Assembly: GCA_020851855.1 (NCBI GenBank)
Contig: JADZBY010000095.1
Span: forward strand, 1 to 6,088
DNA from: Anaerolineae bacterium
GTDB taxonomy: Bacteria > Chloroflexota > Anaerolineae > Aggregatilineales > UBA2796
Reading direction: 5' to 3'
DNA length: 6,088 nt
Part shown: piece after piece, positions 1-5,679 of the stretch
How the letters are laid out: each line of letters begins with the position of its first letter
How positions within the stretch are numbered: the first letter of the stretch is position 1
Notes under the pieces: generated by a model
Told to the model about the DNA's origin: nothing
Database searches by the model: none
The model's input: only the letters and a program-made list of their open reading frames with translations
Position numbers and translations under genes: made by a program

Positions 1-1188
1 TCGGGCACAACCGGCCTGCAAAAAGGCGTGGCGCTCTCGCACGCGGCGGTGTTGAACCAGGTCGCCAGTTACAGCCGCGCCATCCGCCTGAGCGAAGAGG
101 ATTGCATCGTCTCGTGGCTGCCGCTTTATCACGACATGGGCCTGATCGCGGGCTTCATCCTGCCGCTGGTGCAGGGCGTGCCGCTGGCGCTCATGTCGCC
201 GTTCCACTGGGTGCGCGATCCGAAGGTCCTGCTGTGGGCCATCACCGAGCACCGGGGCACGCTGTGCTGGCTGCCCAACTTCGCCTACAACTTCATGGCC
301 CAGCGCGTGCGCGACAACGCCATCCAGGGCGTGGACCTCTCGACCATGCGCGCCTTCATCAACTGCTCCGAACCGATGCGCGTGGAGAGCCACCGCATGT
401 TCCTGGAACGCTACGCGCCCTATGGCCTGCGCGAGTCGGCGCTGGCGACGTGTTACGCGATGGCCGAGAACACCTTTGCCGTGACGCAAGGCGGCATCGA
501 GTCGCCTGCCGCCGTGGACGTGATCGCGCGCGCCGCGCTGGCGGGCGAACACCGCGCGATGCCGCACAACGGCGACGGGCTGGCCATCGAGATGTTGTCC
601 TGCGGCAAACCTATCCCGAATTGCGACGTGCGCATCGTGGACGAGTCCCGCCGCGACCTGCCGGAGCGCCACGTGGGCGAAGTGGCCGTGCGCAGCGACA
701 GCATGCTGGCCGGCTACTATCGCCGCGACGATCTGACCGCACAGGTCTTGTTCGACGGCTGGTATCTGACCGGCGATTTCGGCTATCTGGCCGGCGGCGA
801 GTTGTACATCACCGGGCGCAAGAAAGACCTGATCATCGTCGGCGGCAAGAACATCTACCCGCAGGACCTGGAAGCCATCGCCGGCGACGTGCCGGGCGTG
901 ATCCCGGGCCGCACCGTGGCCTTTGGCGTCGAGGACGAGCGGCTGGGCACGGAATCCGTCGTGATGGTGGTCGAGAGCGAGACGGAAGGCGACGACGCGC
1001 GCTGGGAAATCGCCAAGGAAGTGCGCCGCCGCATCGCGCAGGAAACCGAGGTCGCGCTGAGCGATGTGCTCGTCGCAGAGCCGAAGTGGCTGCACAAGAC
1101 GAGCAGCGGCAAGATCGCGCGTGGGGCCAATCACGACAAATATCTGGCGCAACGGCTGGAAGAGCAGCAGAGCGCGGGCGGCGCGTGA
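1..1188 (+). CDS. Fatty-acyl-AMP ligase-like AMP-dependent synthetase (C-terminal part, 5' truncated)
   Basis: The reading frame is open from base 1 and begins inside the adenylate-forming P-loop motif (SGTTGLQKGV, fragment residues 1-10). Translation therefore starts outside the window, and the GTG at 28 is internal. 395 residues are visible, and roughly 170-200 N-terminal residues are probably missing compared with usual family length. Further landmarks in order are WLPLYHDMGLI (39-49), which is typical of fatty-acyl-AMP ligases; CYAMAENT (about 151-158); GWYLTGDFG (253-261), carrying the ATP-ribose Asp; GRKKDLIIVGGKNIYPQD (272-289); and TSSGK near the C-terminus, with the expected catalytic Lys at about 371. 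Family knowledge: these enzymes activate fatty acids as acyl-adenylates, usually for transfer to an acyl carrier or polyketide/peptide synthase rather than to CoA. The HDMG and YPQD motifs favour a ligase of this class over an acyl-CoA synthetase, but the acceptor is unknown. No carrier-protein domain follows the ligase, so it ends as a stand-alone enzyme. It converges on the GNAT gene. Confidence 0.9.
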   Translation, partial: SGTTGLQKGVALSHAAVLNQVASYSRAIRLSEEDCIVSWLPLYHDMGLIAGFILPLVQGVPLALMSPFHWVRDPKVLLWAITEHRGTLCWLPNFAYNFMAQRVRDNAIQGVDLSTMRAFINCSEPMRVESHRMFLERYAPYGLRESALATCYAMAENTFAVTQGGIESPAAVDVIARAALAGEHRAMPHNGDGLAIEMLSCGKPIPNCDVRIVDESRRDLPERHVGEVAVRSDSMLAGYYRRDDLTAQVLFDGWYLTGDFGYLAGGELYITGRKKDLIIVGGKNIYPQDLEAIAGDVPGVIPGRTVAFGVEDERLGTESVVMVVESETEGDDARWEIAKEVRRRIAQETEVALSDVLVAEPKWLHKTSSGKIARGANHDKYLAQRLEEQQSAGGA

Positions 1189-1231
1189 CGCTGCGGCGGA
1201 GACGGGCGCGGTAGGGCACGGGTTCTGGCCG

Positions 1232-1254
1232 ATGGGCGCATCGCACGCGCCCAT
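1232..1254. terminator. GC-rich hairpin after the ligase gene, possible terminator
   Basis: ATGGGCGC (1232-1239) and GCGCCCAT (1247-1254) form a perfect 8-bp stem around a 7-base loop, 43 bases after the ligase stop. No T-run follows on either strand, so a classical intrinsic terminator is not shown. A weaker GGGC-CAG-GCCC hairpin at 1310-1320 is followed by TTGTCGTTT on the plus strand and is another candidate. The rest of the 139-base convergent gap holds no recognisable gene. Confidence 0.3.
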
Positions 1255-1274
1255 GTCATCGGCGGAGTGTGTAG

Positions 1275-1294
1275 GGGCGGCTCGCGAGCCGCCC
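1275..1294. repeat. Perfect 20-bp palindrome, REP-like element in the convergent gap
   Basis: Arms GGGCGGCT and AGCCGCCC flank a central CGCG, giving an uninterrupted 20-bp palindrome. It is preceded by GTAG, so the unit reads GTAGGGGCGG followed by the rest of the palindrome. From memory, GTAGGGGCG-headed palindromes are dispersed intergenic repeats in Chloroflexota and some cyanobacteria, and this resembles one. Only one copy is visible, so repetitiveness is an inference. Lying between two convergent genes, it could also stop transcription from both sides, although no T-tract is present. Confidence 0.5.
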
Positions 1295-1327
1295 GCCGTG
1301 GTGATCCGTGGGCCAGGCCCTTGTCGT

Positions 1328-1813
1328 TTAATCGCCCTCGCGCTTCATGACGATGACCCACGCCGTCGCCGGCGCGACCAGCCGCCCGATGCGGATGACC
1401 ACCGCTGCAAAGCGCATCAGCCGCCGGAAATAGGGCGTCCATTCGTCGCGCCCGATGCGCCGGAAACCGTAACGTGTGTAGAAGCTTTCCAGGCGGTCTT
1501 CGCAGGTCAGGTACAGCACGCCGGTTTCGCCCCCCAGCAGCGCCGTGATGATCCGGTGCGCGATGCCGCGCCGCTGGTAAGCCGGGACCACGGCAATCGA
1601 GGCCAGCTCGCGGCTGCCGTCGCCGTGCGGTTTGATCTGGCCCGTGCCCACGACGCGCCCATCCGCTTCGGCCACCACAAAACGCTGCCATTTGAGGCCC
1701 AGCGGGTTAAGGCCCGCCCGCCAGATGATGGCGCGGATGGCGGCGGCGTCCGTCTCGCGCGCCGGGCGCAGGGTTGCCCCGCCCGTTTCCGCTTCGGGCG
1801 GGCTACTCCCCAT
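1328..1813 (-). CDS. GNAT-family N-acetyltransferase
   Basis: A 161-residue protein with the GNAT fold signature. The N-terminal strand reads ATLRPARETDAAAIRAII (about 13-30), followed by FVVAEADGRVVGTGQI (45-60). Motif A is ELASIAVVPAYQRRGIA (69-85), in which Q80-RRG-I-A85 is the acetyl-CoA pyrophosphate-binding turn. FYTRYGF (111-117) is the conserved C-terminal motif. The family transfers an acetyl group from acetyl-CoA to an amine, but the substrate here cannot be read from sequence. A hydrophobic C-terminal stretch (about 134-156) is unusual but probably part of the fold. The ATG at 1813 is chosen because GGAG lies 7 bases upstream. An earlier in-frame ATG at 1840 would add nine residues lying wholly within the esterase coding sequence. 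With the 1813 start, the gene overlaps the esterase stop by 11 bases, which indicates translational coupling as the last gene of the operon. Confidence 0.85.
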   Translation of the reverse strand: MGSSPPEAETGGATLRPARETDAAAIRAIIWRAGLNPLGLKWQRFVVAEADGRVVGTGQIKPHGDGSRELASIAVVPAYQRRGIAHRIITALLGGETGVLYLTCEDRLESFYTRYGFRRIGRDEWTPYFRRLMRFAAVVIRIGRLVAPATAWVIVMKREGD

Positions 1814-2876
1814 AGAACTGCTCCAGCGCGCGCCACACATCCTCGCGCCAGGCCGGGTAATTGTGCCCGGCGGCGTATTCGCGATAGGTCACCGGGTAGC
1901 CCTTCGCCGTGAGTGCGGCGTGCATCCGCCGGTTCAGCTCCAAAAGGCCCTCGAAGCGCCCCACATCCATCCAGATGTCGATGGGCGCGCGTGGAAAGTG
2001 CTCCACCATCTCGAAGATGACGGGTGTACGCTCCGGGTAGCCCAGGTGGAACGCGCCGGACTGGCTGATGACCTTGCCGAACACGTCCGGGGCGCGCAGG
2101 CCGGTGTACAAGGCCTGGAGTCCGGACATCGAGATGCCGAGCACGCCGTATGCGCCGGGCGACTGCTTCACGTCGATCAGATTCAGGTGGGCGCTCGCCA
2201 GCGGCAGCACATCCTGCAGCACACAGCCGACGGTTGTGTCGCTGGTCTGGTACTCGATCAGGCGCGCCTGCTTGCCGTGCTCGACGAAGGCCATGCCGAT
2301 GGGCCGGATGCGCCGCGCCGCGATCAGGTTGTCCACGATGGTCGCCAGCTTGCCGCGCCGCAGCCAGTCTTTGCCGTCGTAGACGAGCAGCAGCGGGTAT
2401 GGCGCATCGGTTGCGGGCGGGCGGTATAGCCACACGTCTCGCTTGCCGTTTGCCAGCAAGCCGTCGTTGTGGATGACGTGCGCCGTCACCTCACCACGCG
2501 GCGTGTGGCGGCGGGCGCGCGCCAACCCACTCTCCGCATGGCCCGGCATGGTGAAATAGTTGTTGTGGTGATCCACGCCGTTCCACACGGTGCGCGGGTT
2601 GAGCGGGTCGGGCAGCCAGTCGTCGCCGCGCCGGAAGCCGTACTCGATATAGGCGTCGGGCGGCAGCAGCACGGTATATGTCCACAGGCGCGGCCCGGCG
2701 GCGTGGAACTGGGCCGCGTGGCCGCCTTCACCCCAGACGTGAAAGCCCCAGTTGTTGAAGTCCGCGTACAGCTCCGGCGGCTCGTCGCCATGCCAGACGA
2801 AGGTGACGCGCTCGCCGTCGATGACCGGATGGCCATCCCGTTTGGCGCGGGTCAATAAAGTGCGCGGCGCTGGCAT
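1803..2876 (-). CDS. Fes-like alpha/beta-hydrolase esterase with N-terminal E-set domain
   Basis: A 357-residue protein. Residues about 20-110 look like an E-set/CBM48-type beta-sandwich (VTFVWHG, LYADFNNW, LPPDAYIEYGF, WLPDPLNPRTVWNG). Residues about 145-357 are a putative-esterase (PF00756-type) alpha/beta hydrolase domain. It contains LLLVYDGKDW (162-171), the nucleophile elbow GISMSG with Ser249, the following SQSGAF (271-276), a likely acid at Asp304 (WMDVGRFE), and His338 in AAGHNYPAW. The order and motifs resemble enterochelin esterase Fes, which hydrolyses ferric siderophore esters in the cytoplasm, but the family also includes other carboxylesterases, so the substrate is open. No signal peptide or membrane span is seen, so the enzyme should be cytoplasmic. 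The ATG at 2876 is preceded by AAGGGGG with suitable spacing. The frame stays open upstream to 3497, but that stretch is antiparallel shadow within the flippase gene. It lies 23 bases after the flippase gene and overlaps the GNAT gene, forming one operon. Confidence 0.85.
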   Translation of the reverse strand: MPAPRTLLTRAKRDGHPVIDGERVTFVWHGDEPPELYADFNNWGFHVWGEGGHAAQFHAAGPRLWTYTVLLPPDAYIEYGFRRGDDWLPDPLNPRTVWNGVDHHNNYFTMPGHAESGLARARRHTPRGEVTAHVIHNDGLLANGKRDVWLYRPPATDAPYPLLLVYDGKDWLRRGKLATIVDNLIAARRIRPIGMAFVEHGKQARLIEYQTSDTTVGCVLQDVLPLASAHLNLIDVKQSPGAYGVLGISMSGLQALYTGLRAPDVFGKVISQSGAFHLGYPERTPVIFEMVEHFPRAPIDIWMDVGRFEGLLELNRRMHAALTAKGYPVTYREYAAGHNYPAWREDVWRALEQFYGE

Positions 2877-2899
2877 ATTTTCCCCCTTGTAACAGCGGA

Positions 2900-3934
2900 T
2901 CAATCCCCCAGGCTCACGGCGCGCTCGCGGACGGGCGTTTGCTGGGCAGCCTCGTGCGCCTGCATTACGCTTTCCAGGCTCTCCGGGAACAGCTTGCGCC
3001 GGAACACGAAGGCCACGAGTCCACCGACCAGCACGCCGAACCACAGCTGCACGAACCGGGTGAGCAGCGTGGCGAAACCGGCTTGCGGCACACTCAGGCC
3101 GACCAGCTTTTGCAGCGTGCCGGTGATGGTCAGGTCCGCCGCGCCGATGGCCCCCGGCATCCCCGACAACGACCCGGCCACCACGGACAGGCTGATCACC
3201 AGCAACGCCTGGTAGAACGTCTCGGCGGTGGCGGGCAGCCCCAGGCCAACCAGGATCAGGTACACGCCGACGCCATCCAGGAAATTCGCCACAAATCCCA
3301 ACCCCGACGCGACGATCAGGTTGGGCAGCAGCACGATGCGGTAACTGCTCTCGTAGAACAATTCGAAGCTGTGCGTGAAGCGGCCCACCAGCGGCAGGCG
3401 CGACAGTCCGCGCAGCGCCGCCAGGCACAGCGGGCGGATTTGCAGCAAGACGATGCCGCCGCCCAGCAGCCCCAGGCAGATCAGCACAATCGGCCAATAC
3501 TCGTGCGCCGCCAGATTGACGATGGCCAGCGCGATGAGCAAGAGCACGGCCAGCCCATCGGAGAAGCGCTCGGCGGCGACCACGGGCAGTGTGGCCATGA
3601 CCGGCGCGCCGGTCATGGTGAACAGGATGAAGCTCTTCAGGATTTCCGCTGCCTTGCCGGGGCTGATGGCCAGCGGGAAGCCGGTCAGGAACACCGCCGC
3701 GCTGTCCGGCGCGCTCAGATCACGCACGCCGACCAGCCGCAGGTAGAAGTGCCACTTCACGAAGCGCAGCGCCCAATTGACCGCGCGCAGCGCCAGCGCA
3801 GGGATCATCACCCACCAGGGGAAACCGAGCGCATAGTGTAGCAGTTGCTCGACATCGCTCAAGAGCATGAGGACGATGACGACGAATAATCCCAGCCCCA
3901 GGCCGATGAGCATCAGCCGCCTGTATTTCCGCAT
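2900..3934 (-). CDS. Flippase-like integral membrane protein (LPG synthase transmembrane / UPF0104 family)
   Basis: A 344-residue polytopic protein with about eight hydrophobic spans, including approximately 7-25, 38-55, 112-140, 146-166, 200-230, 240-256 and 290-311. It shows the family signature ISPGKAAEILKSFILF (90-105), followed by AAERFSDGLAVLLL (120-133), and later SGMPGAIGAADL (257-268) and LLTRFVQLWFGVLVGGL (290-306). This is the membrane half of MprF-type lysylphosphatidylglycerol synthases. The cytosolic aminoacyltransferase domain is absent, as in the many stand-alone members annotated as flippase-like. Those are presumed to move lipids or lipid-linked compounds across the cytoplasmic membrane. 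The C-terminal 30 residues are a charged cytosolic tail. The ATG at 3934 is chosen because GGAG lies 4 bases upstream. An in-frame ATG at 3991 falls inside the predicted -10 box and lacks a Shine-Dalgarno sequence. This is the first gene of the operon with the esterase and GNAT genes. Confidence 0.85.
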   Translation of the reverse strand: MRKYRRLMLIGLGLGLFVVIVLMLLSDVEQLLHYALGFPWWVMIPALALRAVNWALRFVKWHFYLRLVGVRDLSAPDSAAVFLTGFPLAISPGKAAEILKSFILFTMTGAPVMATLPVVAAERFSDGLAVLLLIALAIVNLAAHEYWPIVLICLGLLGGGIVLLQIRPLCLAALRGLSRLPLVGRFTHSFELFYESSYRIVLLPNLIVASGLGFVANFLDGVGVYLILVGLGLPATAETFYQALLVISLSVVAGSLSGMPGAIGAADLTITGTLQKLVGLSVPQAGFATLLTRFVQLWFGVLVGGLVAFVFRRKLFPESLESVMQAHEAAQQTPVRERAVSLGD

Positions 3935-3989
3935 GGCGCTCCGTTGCTGCGCTACGAGAGGTCCGTCGGGTCGTTCAAGGACAGGCCGC

Positions 3990-4018
3990 ATTGTACACGC
4001 CGGGCGGCGCGCTGAAAA
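3990..4018 (-). promoter_or_regulatory. Candidate sigma-70 promoter for the flippase-esterase-GNAT operon
   Basis: Read on the minus strand, TTTTCA (4018-4013) stands 17 bases before TACAAT (3995-3990). The -35 matches consensus at 4 of 6 positions and the -10 at 5 of 6, with ideal spacing. Transcription would start near 3983, leaving a leader of about 50 bases before the ATG at 3934. It lies in the 125-base gap after the PIN/TRAM gene, so the operon may be transcribed independently of that gene. The call rests on pattern alone. Confidence 0.45.
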
Positions 4019-4059
4019 GGCAGGGCATGGAGCCGGCGTGAAAGCGTCATCCAGGCCGG

Positions 4060-5130
4060 CTATTTGCGCGGGTTCTCTTCGAGCCGGGCAAAGTACATCT
4101 TGCCCGCCGTGGTCTGTAGCATCCGGGTGATCACCACGTCGATGGTGCGGTCGATGTGGCGGCGGCCATCTTCGACTACCACCATCGTGCCGTCTTCCAG
4201 GTAACCGACGCCCTGGCCCGGCTCGCGGCCTTCCCCGATGACCTGCAGCGCGATCACGTCGCCGGGCAAGAGCACCGCCTTGACCGCCAGCGCCAGATCG
4301 TTGATGTTGAGGACCTGTACGCCCTGAAGCTGTGCGGTGCGGTTCAGGTTGTGATCGGTGGTCAGGAGCAGCGCGTTCATCTGCTTGCACAGCTCGATCA
4401 GCTTGTGATCGACCTCGCGCACACCCTCAACGTCCACGTCGACGATGTCCACCGGCACTTTGCTCACCGTTTTCATTTGCTCGATGATGTCCAGGCCACG
4501 GCGGCCCCGCGCCCGGCGCTGCGGGTCGCTGTCGTCCGCGATATGCTGAAGCTCGCGCAGGATGAAACTGGGGATGAGCAAGTGGCCGCTCAGGAAGCCG
4601 GTCTTGCTGATGTCCAACAAACGCCCGTCGATGATGACGCTGCTATCGACCAGGATTTGCACCTCGTTGAAGATCGGCTGGTCGCCAAAGCGATCCTCGT
4701 AGCGCGAGTCGTCGCGGAAGATCTGGCGGGTCATGTTGAAGATGTCGAGGGCGCGATAGCCGAAAATGACGACGCCCAGGTAGGCGAACACCACCGCGAT
4801 CACGGTTGGCATCCATTCGCCCAGCGCGCCGGGCAGCGACGAGAGCGGCGCGGCGAGCAACGCGCCCACGACCAGGCCGAAGATCAGGCCGACGATGGAC
4901 GTGAGCAGGATTTCGGCGGGCGCTTCGCGGGCCAGACGGGCCGCGGCGCGCGCCGGGCGCGTGGTGAAGTACGGGGTCAGGATCAGGCCGACCAGCGAGC
5001 CGAGCAGGGCAAAGACGACGGCGGTCGTTTCGCGGGCGAGGCCGACGGGCGGCAGTTCAGCGCCCAGGCGCGCGCCAATCAGCGTGCACACCACCATTCC
5101 GAGAAGGCGCAGCGCAAGTTCGATGGTCAT
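4060..5130 (-). CDS. YacL-type PIN/TRAM domain membrane protein
   Basis: A 356-residue protein with three recognisable parts. An N-terminal membrane region has about four hydrophobic spans (approximately 5-22, 35-53, 73-95 and 106-127). A PIN nuclease-type domain covers about 157-285, with acidic positions at Asp162 (VDSSVIIDGR), Glu193 (LRELQHIADD), Asp241 (EVDHKL) and Asp259 (TTDHNLNR). A C-terminal TRAM domain (about 286-346, with QGVGYLEDGTMVVVEDGR inside) is a predicted RNA-binding beta-barrel. The arrangement and motifs match Bacillus subtilis YacL and its relatives, which are membrane-anchored putative ribonucleases of poorly known role. All four expected acidic residues are present, so metal-dependent nuclease activity is plausible. 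The ATG at 5130 has GAGGAG upstream, with 9 bases between GGAG and the start. Neighbours do not suggest a specific substrate. The gene probably forms its own transcription unit, with a promoter at 5254-5282. Confidence 0.92.
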   Translation of the reverse strand: MTIELALRLLGMVVCTLIGARLGAELPPVGLARETTAVVFALLGSLVGLILTPYFTTRPARAAARLAREAPAEILLTSIVGLIFGLVVGALLAAPLSSLPGALGEWMPTVIAVVFAYLGVVIFGYRALDIFNMTRQIFRDDSRYEDRFGDQPIFNEVQILVDSSVIIDGRLLDISKTGFLSGHLLIPSFILRELQHIADDSDPQRRARGRRGLDIIEQMKTVSKVPVDIVDVDVEGVREVDHKLIELCKQMNALLLTTDHNLNRTAQLQGVQVLNINDLALAVKAVLLPGDVIALQVIGEGREPGQGVGYLEDGTMVVVEDGRRHIDRTIDVVITRMLQTTAGKMYFARLEENPRK

Positions 5131-5253
5131 TCAGGGTTACTCCTCAAGCCGGGCAGGGCGCACCAGCGGCGAGGGTTTGAGCGCACAAGGTGTCCAGGTG
5201 AAAAGCGCTGCACCACGTGGCAGCAGACGGCGACGATGCCCAGTGTCAGCCGA

Positions 5254-5282
5254 ACTTTACCATGACGGTTCTCATGCGTCAA
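5254..5282 (-). promoter_or_regulatory. Candidate sigma-70 promoter for the PIN/TRAM gene
   Basis: On the minus strand, TTGACG (5282-5277, 5 of 6 consensus) is followed after 17 bases by TAAAGT (5259-5254, 4 of 6). Transcription would start near 5247, giving a leader of about 117 bases. Within that leader, an 8-bp palindrome CCACGTGG lies at 5213-5220, flanked by the short arms GCTGC and GCAGC. The function of the leader structure is unknown. Confidence 0.4.
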
Positions 5283-5317
5283 CCGGGACGAGGCGGCGGA
5301 ATGCCTGCGATACCTAC

Positions 5318-5342
5318 CCGTCCGGACGGCGCTCGTTATAAT
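5318..5342 (+). promoter_or_regulatory. Candidate regulated promoter of the small membrane protein-CopC pair
   Basis: A perfect TATAAT lies at 5337-5342, about 50 bases before the ATG at 5394. No good -35 hexamer is found at 16-19 bases spacing; the 17-base position reads CTACCC. Instead, a perfect 12-bp palindrome CCGTCCGGACGG occupies 5318-5329, in the -35/spacer zone. A strong -10 with a poor -35 and a dyad in the spacer is the usual look of an activator- or repressor-controlled promoter. The regulator itself is not in the window. Part of the -10 also reads as TATAAC on the minus strand, but without a matching -35. Confidence 0.4.
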
Positions 5343-5393
5343 CTTCACCAACTGCGCTGTTTTGTCGGAATGTGGAAGCGAGTGTAACTGCTC

Positions 5394-5654
5394 ATGAGGC
5401 CCTTTCCGGTCCTGCTGGCGCACGGTGCGCTCGGACCGCTTGACGAAATCTTGCTGATCGTGGTTGCCGCCCTGTTTGTCGTCATGTTCGCCGCCCCAAC
5501 CGTGATGGCGCTCATCAAGAAGGGCCGCGAGGGCGAATCGGGCGAATCGGACGGTGGCGCACCGCCTGCCGCGCCGGATGTGACGCCGGATGCGGCATCT
5601 GCTGACCCGAAGATGCCCGAAACGGGCCGCCGTGACCATTTCCGCCTGGATTGA
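5394..5654 (+). CDS. Small single-span membrane protein, unknown function
   Basis: 86 residues. A hydrophobic segment covers about 17-41 (ILLIVVAALFVVMFAAP at its core) and is followed by KKGR, which predicts the N-terminus outside and the C-terminus in the cytoplasm. The tail (about 45-86) is rich in Gly, Ser, Pro, Ala and Asp/Glu and looks disordered; it contains short sequence duplications. It matches no family I recognise. An in-frame TAA at 5385-5387 makes the ATG at 5394 the first possible ATG start. The Shine-Dalgarno match is weak (GAG about 10 bases upstream), which lowers confidence slightly. Support for a real gene comes from its position: it follows a promoter-like element and ends 25 bases before the CopC gene on the same strand. 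The longer antisense frame lacks protein features. A role alongside CopC, such as membrane anchoring or assembly, is only a guess. Confidence 0.65.
   Translation: MRPFPVLLAHGALGPLDEILLIVVAALFVVMFAAPTVMALIKKGREGESGESDGGAPPAAPDVTPDAASADPKMPETGRRDHFRLD
5531..5548 (+). repeat. 9-bp tandem duplication in the small membrane protein gene
   Basis: GGGCGAATC occurs twice head to tail and encodes the Gly-Glu-Ser repeat of the linker just after the membrane span. A second short duplication, CGCCGGATG, occurs at 5572-5580 and 5584-5592. Both are multiples of three apart and keep the frame, consistent with slippage in a flexible tail. Confidence 0.6.
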
Positions 5655-5679
5655 CGCCGCCCGAAAGTGAAATTAAGGA

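Noticed and set aside
1064..1912. 282-residue plus-strand frame from the ligase end into the esterase region
   Set aside because: It overlaps three better-supported genes and has the low-complexity composition of a high-GC shadow.
1507..2433. 308-residue minus-strand frame across the esterase and GNAT genes
   Set aside because: It is a frame shadow of the two real genes, with Arg/Ala-rich composition and no motif.
2877..3497. In-frame upstream extension of the esterase frame to 3497
   Set aside because: It overlaps the flippase gene in another frame, encodes Arg/Ala/Pro-rich sequence without homology, and the ATG at 2876 has a good ribosome binding site.
4031..4061. AGCCGGC/GCCGGCT inverted repeat near the PIN/TRAM stop as a terminator
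   Set aside because: Only 7-bp arms with a 17-base loop, overlapping the stop codon and with no T-run downstream on the minus strand; too weak to call.
3935..4390. In-frame upstream extension of the flippase frame to 4390
   Set aside because: It runs into the PIN/TRAM coding region and is low-complexity Arg/Gly-rich sequence; the membrane protein clearly begins near 3934.
4156..5265. Long open frame on the plus strand opposite the PIN/TRAM gene
   Set aside because: Its translation is rich in His, Gln, Asp and Arg without any domain, and it is the antisense shadow of a well-recognised PIN/TRAM protein in GC-rich DNA.
5651..5679. TTGACG at the end of the small membrane protein gene as a promoter for CopC
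   Set aside because: No acceptable -10 follows at the right spacing (TAAGGA at 17 bases), and the short gap suggests cotranscription instead.
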